DNA from: Asticcacaulis aquaticus
Lineage (GTDB): Bacteria > Pseudomonadota > Alphaproteobacteria > Caulobacterales > Caulobacteraceae
Assembly: GCF_028550415.1 (NCBI RefSeq)
Contig: NZ_JAQQKX010000004.1
Location: 124,001 to 188,000 of the forward strand
Direction: 5' to 3'
Length of the DNA: 64,000 bases
Shown: one piece after another, positions 1 to 7,845 of the stretch
Numbering within the stretch: position 1 is the stretch's first letter
How the letters are laid out: each line of letters starts with the position of its first letter
Notes under the pieces: model-generated
Database searches by the model: none
The model's input: only the letters and a program-made list of their open reading frames with translations
What the model was told of the DNA's origin: nothing
Translations under genes and position numbers: made by a program

Positions 1-251
1 ACGTAACTTGACCTTAAACGCGCGGCCTCGCATTGTCCGTTGGCGTGACCGAAAAAGGCCGTCCGGGAGATTATAGATCGCCGACAAGACGGCATAGTCG
101 GTCATGCTCTGCATTCAGGTTGCATCTCCCCGCCTTGCGGGCCGGTGTCAGAAAGCGGACGATCGGGCCTGAAGGTTTTGCGCCTCCCCCGCCGTTCGCG
201 ATGCCGGTCCCGCAGGGTTTCATTATCAGCCGCGCTTTCTAGGTATTTCGA
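1..251. other. Left-edge non-coding stretch
   Basis: No convincing gene is visible before the SPFH gene. Short open frames cross it, but they lack a ribosome binding site and any recognisable protein. It probably holds the promoter of the following gene and perhaps the end of a gene outside the window. I see no tRNA and no strong hairpin. Confidence 0.4.
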
Positions 252-1013
252 ATGGATATCGACCCACCCGCCATTATTACCTTCATCATTCTGATGGCCG
301 TCCTGATCGGTGCCCTTTGGCTCAATTCGCGCTATCAGCGGATGACCATCTATGCCTATCAGTGCGGGCTTTTGTACGAGAAAGGCGTCTTCGTGAAACG
401 GCTGGAGGCCGGGATTCACACCTGGCACCCGCGCACGCAGTTCATCGAGATCGTCGATACGCGCAAACGCCTGATCGTCCTGCCCGGTCAGGACATACTG
501 ACGCGTGACAACGTCAATATCCGCCTGACTTTGGCCGGATTTTATCAGATCAGTGATGCCTATACCGCCACGACCGCGCACGAATCCTTTCACGCGAGCC
601 TGCACAATCTGGCGCAGATCGAGTTGCGCCGTGCCGTGGCCGACCTGACGCTGGAGGATTTGCTGGCGCAAAAAGGCGAACTGGACGAACGCCTGACGAC
701 GGTGCTTGCGCCACACGGCACGGCCCTGGGCCTGACGCTGAGCGACTTTGCCGTCCGCGATGTCCTGCTGCCGCCGCACCTGAAACGCGCCTTTGCCGGG
801 GTGCTGGAGGCGCAAAAGGATGCCCAGCGCCAGATCGAACAGGCGCGCGGTGAACAGGCCGTATTGCGCAGCCTCGCCAATTCGGCCCGGCTCTACAGCG
901 ACAATCCGATGCTGTTGCAGGCCCGGCTGATTCAGGCCCTGTCGAAGGGCGGCAATACCATCGCCTACAGCGCCGAGCAGGGATTGGCCCTGACACCTAA
1001 GAAGAAGAAATAA
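252..1013 (+). CDS. SPFH/Band 7 (slipin/stomatin-like) membrane protein
   Basis: This 253-residue protein has one N-terminal membrane segment at about residues 8-26, followed by a Band 7/SPFH domain over roughly residues 30-200. The pattern GVFVKRLEAGIHTWHP followed by an IVDTRKR strand is typical of slipins. The helical tail (EAQKDAQRQIEQARGEQAVLRSLANSARL) matches the oligomerising helix of the family. Such proteins form membrane-attached rings linked to microdomains and protease control; a specific role cannot be read here. No NfeD-like partner lies next to it, though bacterial slipins often have one. It ends in a lysine-rich tail just before a terminator and converges with rplS. Confidence 0.8.
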   Translation: MDIDPPAIITFIILMAVLIGALWLNSRYQRMTIYAYQCGLLYEKGVFVKRLEAGIHTWHPRTQFIEIVDTRKRLIVLPGQDILTRDNVNIRLTLAGFYQISDAYTATTAHESFHASLHNLAQIELRRAVADLTLEDLLAQKGELDERLTTVLAPHGTALGLTLSDFAVRDVLLPPHLKRAFAGVLEAQKDAQRQIEQARGEQAVLRSLANSARLYSDNPMLLQARLIQALSKGGNTIAYSAEQGLALTPKKKK

Positions 1014-1014
1014 A

Positions 1015-1043
1015 AAAACCCCGCTGGCGACCAGCGGGGTTTT
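1015..1043. terminator. Bidirectional terminator between the SPFH gene and rplS
   Basis: A perfect 13-bp inverted repeat (AAAACCCCGCTGG and CCAGCGGGGTTTT, 3-nt loop) lies between convergent genes. The A run on one side and T run on the other give a rho-independent terminator in both directions. Confidence 0.9.
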
Positions 1044-1066
1044 CATATCTCGGTTGCCCGAAAGCC

Positions 1067-1495
1067 TTAGCCTTCCGTAGTGTCCGTGGCCGCCAGCTGA
1101 GCGCGCAGTTCGTCGCCCTTCGAGCCGCGGGTCGAGTTTTGCGAACGCTCGACGATACGGGCCGACTTGCCGCGACGGTCACGCAGATAGTACAGCTTGG
1201 CGCGACGCACGACGCCGCGACGCTTCACTTCGATCGACTCGATGGCCGGCAGAAGCAGCGGGAACTTACGCTCGACGCCTTCGCCGAACGAGATCTTGCG
1301 GACGGTGAAGGTTTCGTTGATGCCGGTGCCGGCGCGGGCGATCACAACGCCTTCATAGGCCTGGACGCGCTCGCGGTCGCCTTCCTTGATCTTCACGTTG
1401 ACGCGGACGGTGTCGCCCGGTTGGAAGGCGGGGAAGGTCTTGCCTTCGCGCAGCTTGGCGACTTCTTCGGCTTCGATTTGCTGAAGCAGGTTCAT
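1067..1495 (-). CDS. rplS: 50S ribosomal protein bL19
   Basis: The 142-residue product is ribosomal protein bL19, which lies at the interface of the two ribosomal subunits. Family signatures visible are [31 protein letters not shown] near the N terminus and [16 protein letters not shown] in the middle, then [19 protein letters not shown]. About 25 residues after that core form a variable tail ending in TTEG, longer than the roughly 115-residue E. coli protein, as is common in Alphaproteobacteria. It starts 22 bp after trmD ends and is probably cotranscribed with it. Its transcript ends at the hairpin at 1015-1043. Confidence 0.97.
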   Translation of the reverse strand: MNLLQQIEAEEVAKLREGKTFPAFQPGDTVRVNVKIKEGDRERVQAYEGVVIARAGTGINETFTVRKISFGEGVERKFPLLLPAIESIEVKRRGVVRRAKLYYLRDRRGKSARIVERSQNSTRGSKGDELRAQLAATDTTEG

Positions 1496-1517
1496 GATGT
1501 AACTCCGATATTGAGGC

Positions 1518-2270
1518 TTACGCCTTGGGCGTGCCTTTTGCCTGTGATTTGGAAAGATACGCGTCCCAGAGATCCGGTCGGCGTTCTTTCGTGGTTGCCT
1601 CTCTCATGCGCTGCTTCCACACGGCCATTTTTTTATGGTCGCCGGATAACAGCACTTCGGGGATGTCGAGGCCCTCGAAATTCCGCGGTCGCGTGTACTG
1701 CGGATGTTCGAGGAGACCATCCTCAAAACTTTCTGTATCGAGGCTTTCCGATGCGCCGAGAACCCCCGGAATAAGCCGCACCACCGCTTCGATCGTCACC
1801 ATCGCCGCCGATTCTCCGCCCGCAAGGACGGCGTCGCCGACGCTGATCTCTTCGAACCCGCGCGCATCGAGTACGCGCTGATCCACCCCTTCGAACCGTC
1901 CACACAGAACGATCAGGCCAGAGGCCTTCGACCATTCGCGCACTTTTGCCTGAGTGATCGGGCGACCGCGGGCGCTCATATAGAGCTTCGGACGGTCATC
2001 ATTTTCACCTAGACTGTCGAGCGCCTTGGCAATCACGTCGGCCTTTAGGACCTGACCGGGACCACCTCCGGCGGGGGTGTCGTCGAGAAAGCCGCGCTTA
2101 TCGCTCGAAAAGGTACGAATGTCCACAGGCTCAAGCGCCCAAAGCCCAGATTCTTTTTCGGCATTGCCCAGCACCGACACGCCCAGCGGCCCGGGGAAGG
2201 CTTCGGGGAACATGGTCAGGACGGAGACGCGGTACGGCGCGAGGGGGATGGCGAGGTTTTCTTCGGACAT
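1518..2270 (-). CDS. trmD: tRNA (guanine-37-N1)-methyltransferase TrmD
   Basis: TrmD methylates N1 of G37 next to the anticodon, using S-adenosylmethionine, and so prevents +1 frameshifting. The 250-residue product shows the SPOUT trefoil-knot signatures: the N-terminal [21 protein letters not shown], the segment [17 protein letters not shown], the knot loop [12 protein letters not shown] and the motif [18 protein letters not shown]. Length is normal. It is followed by rplS as in most bacteria. The usual upstream partners rpsP and rimM are absent: the preceding gene on this strand is a TonB receptor ending 36 bp before the trmD start. Confidence 0.97.
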   Translation of the reverse strand: MSEENLAIPLAPYRVSVLTMFPEAFPGPLGVSVLGNAEKESGLWALEPVDIRTFSSDKRGFLDDTPAGGGPGQVLKADVIAKALDSLGENDDRPKLYMSARGRPITQAKVREWSKASGLIVLCGRFEGVDQRVLDARGFEEISVGDAVLAGGESAAMVTIEAVVRLIPGVLGASESLDTESFEDGLLEHPQYTRPRNFEGLDIPEVLLSGDHKKMAVWKQRMREATTKERRPDLWDAYLSKSQAKGTPKA

Positions 2271-2306
2271 TGAGGGGCCTTAGCACAGCCCCCCACAAAA
2301 CAAAAC

Positions 2307-4652
2307 CTACCGCTTCAGCCTCAAGGTCACCCCAAGCGTGCGGGGCTGGCCCATGAACGCATTGAATGTCCCCGTCTGCATCGGCGCGCTGAAGACCACC
2401 TGATAATAGTCCTCGTCGGTCAGGTTTTGACCCCAGATATCGAGCGCCACCGAACCGTCCTTGCGGGCAAAGGTCAGACGGCCATTGGCCAGGGTATAGG
2501 CCGGCTGTATCTTGATAGGGGCCAGATCGGAGCCGGTATTATAGTCGGAATTATAGCGCGCATCGAGCGACGCGTCGAAATCGAGCCCGAACAGGTCGCG
2601 TGAATAATCGACCTGCGCCGTCACCGACCATTTTGGTGCGAAGGAGGCGCGGGCATCGGTCAGGCGCGGCAGGCCCGACACGATATCCGGCCCGAACTGG
2701 CTTTCGGCATAGGTCGCCCCCGTCACGAAGCGCCAGCCGTTACGCAGGCGCAAGCGCGCCTCGGCTTCAACCCCGCGCGAGGTCAGCTCCGGTACCGAGG
2801 TGACGAGGAAGGTGGTACCGAGGAAGGTATTGAGCTGGAAATCCTTGAATTTCTGATGGAAGGCCGCCGCATCGAGCGCCAGACGCCCGTTCCACCACCG
2901 GCCTTTGAGGCCGGCCTCATACGCCGTCACCGTTTCCGGTGCGAACGACGTATTGGTATCGGCGGCGTAGGTTGCCGTCTGTTCGCGATCGAGGTTGAAC
3001 CCGCCGCCCTTCCAGCCGCGCGCGGCCGACACATAGGTCAGGACCTTGTCCGTCACCTGCCAGCTCAGCTTGAGCGTACCGGTCACGGCCTCGTCGCTCA
3101 TCCGTTGCCCCAGAACGAGGCGGTTGAAGGCGGGATTGGAAAACGACTGACACAGGGTGCCGAGCGACGCCGAGCCTTTGGCCTGCGCCGCCGCACAGGC
3201 GATACCGTTATCGGAATTGCTATAGCTCGACAAAAGCGTCTTGGTCTGACGATTATAGCGCAGACCCAGCACCGCCGAGACATCCGGGGTGATGTCCCAG
3301 TCGAGATTGGTGAACAGCGCCGCATTACGCTCACGCTGATGATGGACGTCCGCCGCGCCCTGACCGGCGACATAGGACTGCCCGACCGCCAGGCCGGTCA
3401 GTTCCGACACGCGGTTGATATTGGCCCCGCTGGTCAGGATCAGCCCCAGATAGGGTTCGAAATCGACGCCATAAATATATTGATCGTGGCGCGTCAGGTC
3501 TTCGGACGACAGATAGGCACCCACCAGCCAGTCGAGCGTACCGGTGTCGCCGGACAGGCGCACCTCCTGGCTCAGGGTCTCGAAACGGTTGCCGAAGGCC
3601 CCGCTCGGCTCGCGATAATAGATGTCGGCGCCACTGAAATCGGCGTCGTAACCTTGCTTGTGATCATAACGACGCACGGCGGTGATGGCGGTCAGTTCGA
3701 CGCTATCGGTGAGGCGCGCATGGGTTTCCACCGACAGGCCCTGATCTATGATTGCCTGCGCGGTCGAACGGTTGAGCCAGGCCTGACGATCGTGGATATC
3801 CGCGGCCTTGACGACGCCGTCACCGACCGACAGACGGTCTATATAGGCCGCCGCCGCCCCGACCGAGACGGCGGTCCCGGCGCAGCAGTGTTCGTCGCGT
3901 TTCGTATAGTCGGCGATCAGACGGACCTTGAGGCGATCCCCCGCCATGTACAGCAGTTGCCCGCGCCCCGAATAATAGTTCTGGTCACCGTCTCTGGTCT
4001 CGCTGCGCGGCCCGTCACCGGTCTGAATATCGTACTGACCGTCGCGCTGACGGTGGACAAGGCTCAGGGAGCCGGCCAGACGTTCCGAAAGCGGTCCCGA
4101 AACAAAGGCATCCACCGCGTAGGTGCCGTGATCTCCGGCGGTCAGTTCCAGAGTCTGGACGGGCTGAAAGCCGGGTGCCCGGCTCACCACTTGAATGACG
4201 CCCGCCGACGCCCCCTTGCCGAACAGGCTGGTCTGCGGCCCTTTCAGGATTTCGACACGCTCGACCTGGCCCAGATCGCTCATGGCGGTGGCGGTGCGGG
4301 CGCGCACCACGCCATCGATGACCACGCCCACCGACGATTCGAGGCCCGGATTGTCGCCGACCGTACCGACGCCCCGCAGACGCGCCGTCGTCTGGGCCTC
4401 ATTGGCGGTCGAGGTGATCAGCAGCGACGGCGTCAGAAGCTGCATGTCCTTGAGATCATAGGCGCCTGCGCCGCGCATCTGGTCGCCGGTGACCACAGCG
4501 ACCGAAATAGGGGCCTTGGCCAGCGGTTCGGGCTTTTTACGCGCCGTGATGACCACCTCGGTGACGGCCTCCTGCGCCAGAGCGGGCAGGGCCGTGAAAG
4601 CGATGAGGGTGCCGCACAGGGCGGTGGCCGAACGAAGCCGCAGGAAAGTCAT
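2307..4652 (-). CDS. TonB-dependent outer membrane receptor
   Basis: The 781-residue product has a signal peptide (cleavage near ALAQ, residue 27), a TonB-box-like segment TEVVITARK and a plug domain at about residues 40-155 (LRGVGTVGDNPGLESSVGVVIDGV, then VERVEILKGPQTSLFGKGASAGVIQVVSR). A 22-strand type beta-barrel follows, ending with the TonB receptor C-terminal region. Such receptors import siderophores, cobalamin or oligosaccharides using energy from TonB-ExbBD; the substrate is not evident. The protein ends in LRLKR and lacks the usual terminal aromatic residue for barrel assembly, which is odd. A CC pair occurs in the barrel (DEHCCAG). An inverted repeat and a TATAAT lie upstream. Confidence 0.92.
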   Translation of the reverse strand: MTFLRLRSATALCGTLIAFTALPALAQEAVTEVVITARKKPEPLAKAPISVAVVTGDQMRGAGAYDLKDMQLLTPSLLITSTANEAQTTARLRGVGTVGDNPGLESSVGVVIDGVVRARTATAMSDLGQVERVEILKGPQTSLFGKGASAGVIQVVSRAPGFQPVQTLELTAGDHGTYAVDAFVSGPLSERLAGSLSLVHRQRDGQYDIQTGDGPRSETRDGDQNYYSGRGQLLYMAGDRLKVRLIADYTKRDEHCCAGTAVSVGAAAAYIDRLSVGDGVVKAADIHDRQAWLNRSTAQAIIDQGLSVETHARLTDSVELTAITAVRRYDHKQGYDADFSGADIYYREPSGAFGNRFETLSQEVRLSGDTGTLDWLVGAYLSSEDLTRHDQYIYGVDFEPYLGLILTSGANINRVSELTGLAVGQSYVAGQGAADVHHQRERNAALFTNLDWDITPDVSAVLGLRYNRQTKTLLSSYSNSDNGIACAAAQAKGSASLGTLCQSFSNPAFNRLVLGQRMSDEAVTGTLKLSWQVTDKVLTYVSAARGWKGGGFNLDREQTATYAADTNTSFAPETVTAYEAGLKGRWWNGRLALDAAAFHQKFKDFQLNTFLGTTFLVTSVPELTSRGVEAEARLRLRNGWRFVTGATYAESQFGPDIVSGLPRLTDARASFAPKWSVTAQVDYSRDLFGLDFDASLDARYNSDYNTGSDLAPIKIQPAYTLANGRLTFARKDGSVALDIWGQNLTDEDYYQVVFSAPMQTGTFNAFMGQPRTLGVTLRLKR

Positions 4653-4690
4653 GGGTCTTAAAGTCTCTTACTACGCCGGGGGAGGCAAAA

Positions 4691-4724
4691 TGAACGCTTC
4701 CCCCTAAAACGTTCACTAATTATA
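4691..4724 (-). promoter_or_regulatory. Putative -10 box and operator upstream of the TonB receptor
   Basis: Read on the minus strand, a TATAAT sequence (4719-4724) is followed closely by the inverted repeat TGAACG-N13-CGTTCA (4691-4715). That position suits a repressor site covering the transcription start. No classical Fur box was recognised. A further hairpin, AACACC-N7-GGTGTT, lies at 4761-4779. The regulator is unknown. Confidence 0.4.
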
Positions 4725-4787
4725 CGCAAGACCTATTTTTATGACGCCCTTATTTTGTTCAACACCCCTGAATGGTGTTCACAAACC

Positions 4788-5291
4788 CTAATGCGGCCAT
4801 TCTTCTTTCAAGACCTGAGCCTGCCCGTCCTTCCAGCGCACTTCGAGGGACGGCTTTTCCGGCTTGCCTTCGGCAAACAGTTCGTAAATCACGGCGGCAT
4901 CGGTCTGGGTGCTTTCGATCACACGGACCGGCGTCAGCCCCTTGACCGCGGCTCTCACCAGCGCCGGAGCGGTTGCCCAGTCGATGTCGCGCTGGATTTC
5001 GACGACCTTATAGGCCTCGCCCTCCTGTAGCAGGTCGAGCTCTACGGCCGAACCGTCAGGTCGCGTACCTTCAACATCGTAATAGACGCGCCCTTCGCGT
5101 TCCTTGCGTTCGAATTCGGCAATGGTCAGGCCCGGAATGGCGGCGATGGCGGCGGACCGCACCCCTTCCGGCAGATCGACCGCCGCCGGGGGCGATTCCG
5201 GCGGCTTTTGCGTCGGCTCCTGAGGCGGCTCGGCGGCTGGGGAACAGGCGGTCAGGACAAGGGTAACGGCAAGCGGCAGCAGACGTTTCAT
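4788..5291 (-). CDS. PepSY-like lipoprotein
   Basis: The 167-residue protein begins with a lipoprotein signal peptide whose lipobox LTAC places the lipidated cysteine at residue 16. A proline/glutamate/lysine-rich linker follows at about residues 17-40. Two similar alpha/beta segments (GVRSAAIAAIPGLTIAEFERKEREGRVYYDVEG and ATAPALVRAAVKGLTPVRVIESTQTDAAVIYELFA) resemble PepSY or BLIP-II-like fold repeats, so a periplasmic binding or inhibitory role is possible. It is anchored in the envelope. It precedes the TonB receptor on the same strand, 135 bp apart, but no functional link is shown. Confidence 0.65.
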   Translation of the reverse strand: MKRLLPLAVTLVLTACSPAAEPPQEPTQKPPESPPAAVDLPEGVRSAAIAAIPGLTIAEFERKEREGRVYYDVEGTRPDGSAVELDLLQEGEAYKVVEIQRDIDWATAPALVRAAVKGLTPVRVIESTQTDAAVIYELFAEGKPEKPSLEVRWKDGQAQVLKEEWPH

Positions 5292-5362
5292 GGCATCCTC
5301 CGGTAATTTTGCCGCACGCTATCACGGCGACTCATCAGGGAGAAATGCGCTTTGAGTATCGA

Positions 5363-5611
5363 TCAACGCGTATAGCCGAGGTCTTCCTCGCCTTTGTCAC
5401 CGTCACGAACCAGATCGAGATCGTCCGCCTCGTTGTCCAGCTTGCCCTGACCGAAATTCAAATCGTCGTCCTGTTCCTGGGTCTGTTCAATGCTCTGATC
5501 AAGGTCATCGGCGTCATTCATATCGATATCGAGATCCCCAATGGACGACTCGTTATCACGTTCGTTGGTCAGCAGGTCTTCCTGCGGTACTTTCGGTTTG
5601 GGGTCGGTCAT
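5363..5611 (-). CDS. Small, highly acidic protein of unknown function
   Basis: The product is an 82-residue hydrophilic protein extremely rich in Asp and Glu (for example IGDLDIDMNDADDLD and EQTQEQDDDLNF). It has no membrane segment or cysteine and is probably intrinsically disordered. Two adjacent ATG codons are present. The second (MTDPKPK) is chosen because AAGGAG lies six bases before it; the first would leave only three. Possible roles are a DNA mimic, a metal buffer or a stress protein, but nothing in the sequence decides. It stands alone between the lipoprotein and the UPF0178 gene. Confidence 0.6.
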   Translation of the reverse strand: MTDPKPKVPQEDLLTNERDNESSIGDLDIDMNDADDLDQSIEQTQEQDDDLNFGQGKLDNEADDLDLVRDGDKGEEDLGYTR

Positions 5612-5690
5612 CATAGTCTCCTTTTTCAGGAGGATGATAGACACCCGCTAAGGTTTCGAGCCGAAACCCTCGCGTCTTTATAAAGCCAGC

Positions 5691-6164
5691 CTAGCGTTTA
5701 AGTTTTTGGGCCTTGACGATCACCTGATCCAGCGTCTGCAAAAACTGCGAACGATTGGCGGCGGAAAAGGGCGGCGGCCCGCCGGTAATCTCACCGGTCG
5801 AGCGAATATGCTCCATCAGGGCCCGTTGCGACAGGGCCGCCCCGATCGAATCCGGCGTAAAGGCCCGCCCGTTCGGCGCGATGGCATAGGCCTGTTTCGC
5901 CAGCACCCGCCCGGCCAGCGGAATGTCGTTGGTGATGACGACGTCGTGCGCCACGGCCTGATCGGCGATCCAGTCATCGGCGATATCCGGCCCAGCATCG
6001 ACGATCATCCGTTCGATCAGGGGGGATTTCGGGATCTGAATGAAGCTGTTCGACACGACCACGGTCCGCAGGCCGTAACGTCCGGCGACCTTATAGGTCT
6101 CGTCCTTCACCGGGCAGGCATCGGCATCGATATAGACCGTAACTTTCTGGGTAAGGGGGGGCAT
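5691..6164 (-). CDS. UPF0178 (YaiI/YqxD, DUF188) family protein
   Basis: The 157-residue product carries the family signature near its N terminus (VYIDADACPVKDE), then VVSNSF, DDWIADQAVAHDVVITNDIPLA and a C-terminal RSQFLQTLDQ segment. The family is widespread and conserved, with clustered acidic residues in a PIN-like arrangement that suggests a nuclease, but the biochemical function is not established. It is the last gene of a three-gene unit: its ATG follows directly after the stop codon of the 90-residue gene, which itself overlaps the pentapeptide-repeat gene. Tight coupling suggests coordinated translation. Confidence 0.9.
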   Translation of the reverse strand: MPPLTQKVTVYIDADACPVKDETYKVAGRYGLRTVVVSNSFIQIPKSPLIERMIVDAGPDIADDWIADQAVAHDVVITNDIPLAGRVLAKQAYAIAPNGRAFTPDSIGAALSQRALMEHIRSTGEITGGPPPFSAANRSQFLQTLDQVIVKAQKLKR

Positions 6165-6437
6165 TCAGATCAGGCCTATGGCCATGGCCGTCATGACCGA
6201 CTGCTGCATCTGATTGGCGCGGATAAAACGGTCATTGGCGAGAATGTCGGTCTGGCGCATGGCGGTTTCGGTCGCCGCGCTCTCATCGCCTTTTTCGGTG
6301 TCGTAATGGCGAGTAATTTCCACCGACAGGGCGCGCAAGGCGTCCATCACGGTCAGCCCGGTTGCCGAAAGATCGGCGACCTCGGTAAAACCGACGCGAT
6401 AACCACCCCCGGTCAGGATTTCCACATAAGGCTTCAT
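6165..6437 (-). CDS. Unknown 90-residue protein in the pentapeptide operon
   Basis: I do not recognise this protein. It is a small, mostly helical, soluble-looking product: a short beta segment at the start (KPYVEILTGGGYRVGFTEV), a helix containing ALRALSVEITRHY, an acidic turn, and a methionine- and glutamine-rich C-terminal helix (ANQMQQSVMTAMAIGLI). Its start overlaps the stop codon of the pentapeptide-repeat gene by four bases (ATGA). Its own stop directly abuts the start of the UPF0178 gene. The coupling on both sides supports it as a real gene. Confidence 0.7.
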   Translation of the reverse strand: MKPYVEILTGGGYRVGFTEVADLSATGLTVMDALRALSVEITRHYDTEKGDESAATETAMRQTDILANDRFIRANQMQQSVMTAMAIGLI

Positions 6438-7114
6438 CTTACCTTCAACCCCAGTTCCGACAGAAGCTCCGCCGCCTGTGCCTTTGAAATCGTCGCGCCC
6501 TTGAACCGCCGGGCGTCTTCCAGCCGTACGCCGCCGATATCGGTCCCGCGCAAATCCGCCCCTTCGAAGCGCGCGTGACTCAGCCCGGCATCGCGCAAAC
6601 TGCAGTCTTCGAACATAACCTCGCGGAAATCGACATTGGCCAGATCGGCATTGGTCAGATCGAGCGATTTCAGCGTCTGCTTATTGAAAGCAAACCCGCG
6701 CAACCGCGCATCGTTCAGGCGGCATTCTTCGAAAACCACATCCAGATTGCGGCTGTCGTTGAAATTGGCCCCCGTCAGCTTGCAGCGCTTGAACACGGCC
6801 TGCGACAGGAGCGCGCCCTTGAACGGCGTATTGTTGAAATCACAACCGGTGAACTGGGCCTCGGTCAGGTCGGCGGAGGTGAAATCCGCCTGCCCGCCCT
6901 TGCACCCGATGAACTGCGCCCGTTCCATCCGCGCCGACTTGAACTTGGCCTTGCGCAGGATGCAGTCCTCGAACACCCAGCCATTGAGAATGAGGTCGGA
7001 CAGGTCTGTCTCTTCCAGCTCGCAGCCTTCCAGCCGCACGGGCTCGCCCTTATTGGCCAGCAATAGTACCGCACCACGGTCGAGAATCTGATCGGTTAGG
7101 GTCATTTGAGTCAT
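6434..7114 (-). CDS. Pentapeptide repeat protein
   Basis: The 226-residue protein contains many A(D/N)LXX-type pentapeptides from about residue 30 to 195, with central Leu or Phe residues (such as TSADLTEAQFTGCDFNNTPF, KLTGANF and GADLRGTDIGGVRLEDA). These build a right-handed quadrilateral beta-helix. A short helical tail (SKAQAAELLSELGLKVR) follows. Family members include DNA-mimicking gyrase protectors such as Qnr and MfpA, but most have unknown roles, and assignment to Qnr is not justified. Cysteines occur at regular places (GCELEE, FEDCIL, FIGCKG, FTGCDF, FKRCKL, FEECRL, FEDCSL), aligned with the repeat register. It leads the three-gene unit. Confidence 0.88.
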   Translation of the reverse strand: MTQMTLTDQILDRGAVLLLANKGEPVRLEGCELEETDLSDLILNGWVFEDCILRKAKFKSARMERAQFIGCKGGQADFTSADLTEAQFTGCDFNNTPFKGALLSQAVFKRCKLTGANFNDSRNLDVVFEECRLNDARLRGFAFNKQTLKSLDLTNADLANVDFREVMFEDCSLRDAGLSHARFEGADLRGTDIGGVRLEDARRFKGATISKAQAAELLSELGLKVR

Positions 7115-7136
7115 GACCGCAGTTTACAGGATTGCC

Positions 7137-7793
7137 CTACGGTTCGCCACCGCCTTCGAAGCCGCCGCCATAGCTGTCGCGTGTCATCGTCCGGCGCTCG
7201 GACTCGACCTGTTTCTGTTTTTGCCAGTAGGCCGCCCCTTCGTAGGGCCGAAACAGGGTCCGTGGTGCCCCCTTTTTGGTCATCACCGCAAAGACATTGC
7301 GGTTCGGATCGTAAAACAGCGTGTCGCCATTGTTGCGCGCAAGGGTCTGTACGCCCGGTGGCGGCGCGTGGATAAAACCGTGTACGATGGCCAGCCATTC
7401 CTCGTAGGACTTGGCCCCCACCTCTGCGCCATGCTTCTCAAAATGATAGGTGGCGTTCTCATAGGCCGTATACTGACGGTTCGACGACCACAGCGGCCAG
7501 TCGCCGAACTTGGTCTTTGTGGCCTTCTCCGCAGGCCCCGGCTTGAGACGGATCGCGGTTTGTTTGACCGGCTCGGCCGTCCCGACTTCGGCCGTCTCAA
7601 CTTCAGGGGCGGGCACCTCGGCCGCCACGACCGGCGGGGACGCCTCAGCTATGGGCGCGGGTGTCTCGCGCGGGGCGACCTGCGCGGCGGGCGCTTCACC
7701 CTTTCCATCGGTCAGGACGGCGGACGGACCGGCATCGCAGGCGGCCAGCCCCAGCAGTAGTAATCCAGCGATTAGTCGTTGTGCGAATTTCAT
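7137..7793 (-). CDS. Secreted lipoprotein of unknown function
   Basis: The 218-residue product starts at the ATG just upstream of a classical lipoprotein signal peptide (lipobox LAAC, Cys19). A longer frame exists, but it lacks a signal sequence, and the chosen ATG has a G-rich ribosome binding site. Residues 25-85 form an Ala/Pro/Glu-rich low-complexity linker. The C-terminal part is globular and ordered (YTAYENATYHFEKHGAEVGAKSYEEWLAIVHGFIHAPPPGVQTLARNNGDTLFYDPNRNVFAVMTKKGAPRTLFRP). That arrangement resembles small periplasmic domains similar to phage-type or toxin-type nucleases with a final strand-turn pattern, but I cannot name a family. It is divergent from coaBC. Confidence 0.6.
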   Translation of the reverse strand: MKFAQRLIAGLLLLGLAACDAGPSAVLTDGKGEAPAAQVAPRETPAPIAEASPPVVAAEVPAPEVETAEVGTAEPVKQTAIRLKPGPAEKATKTKFGDWPLWSSNRQYTAYENATYHFEKHGAEVGAKSYEEWLAIVHGFIHAPPPGVQTLARNNGDTLFYDPNRNVFAVMTKKGAPRTLFRPYEGAAYWQKQKQVESERRTMTRDSYGGGFEGGGEP

Positions 7794-7845
7794 GTGCCCC
7801 CCATATCTATTGTCAGACCCCACGACACGATTTAAAGCCGTTCCC

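Noticed and set aside
2856-4661. 601-codon open frame antisense to the first TonB receptor
   Set aside because: Same reason: shadow of a real gene, with no credible start site or domain.
6434-7114. Quinolone resistance protein Qnr
   Set aside because: The pentapeptide repeats alone do not identify Qnr; the loops and overall sequence do not resemble a Qnr that I recognise.
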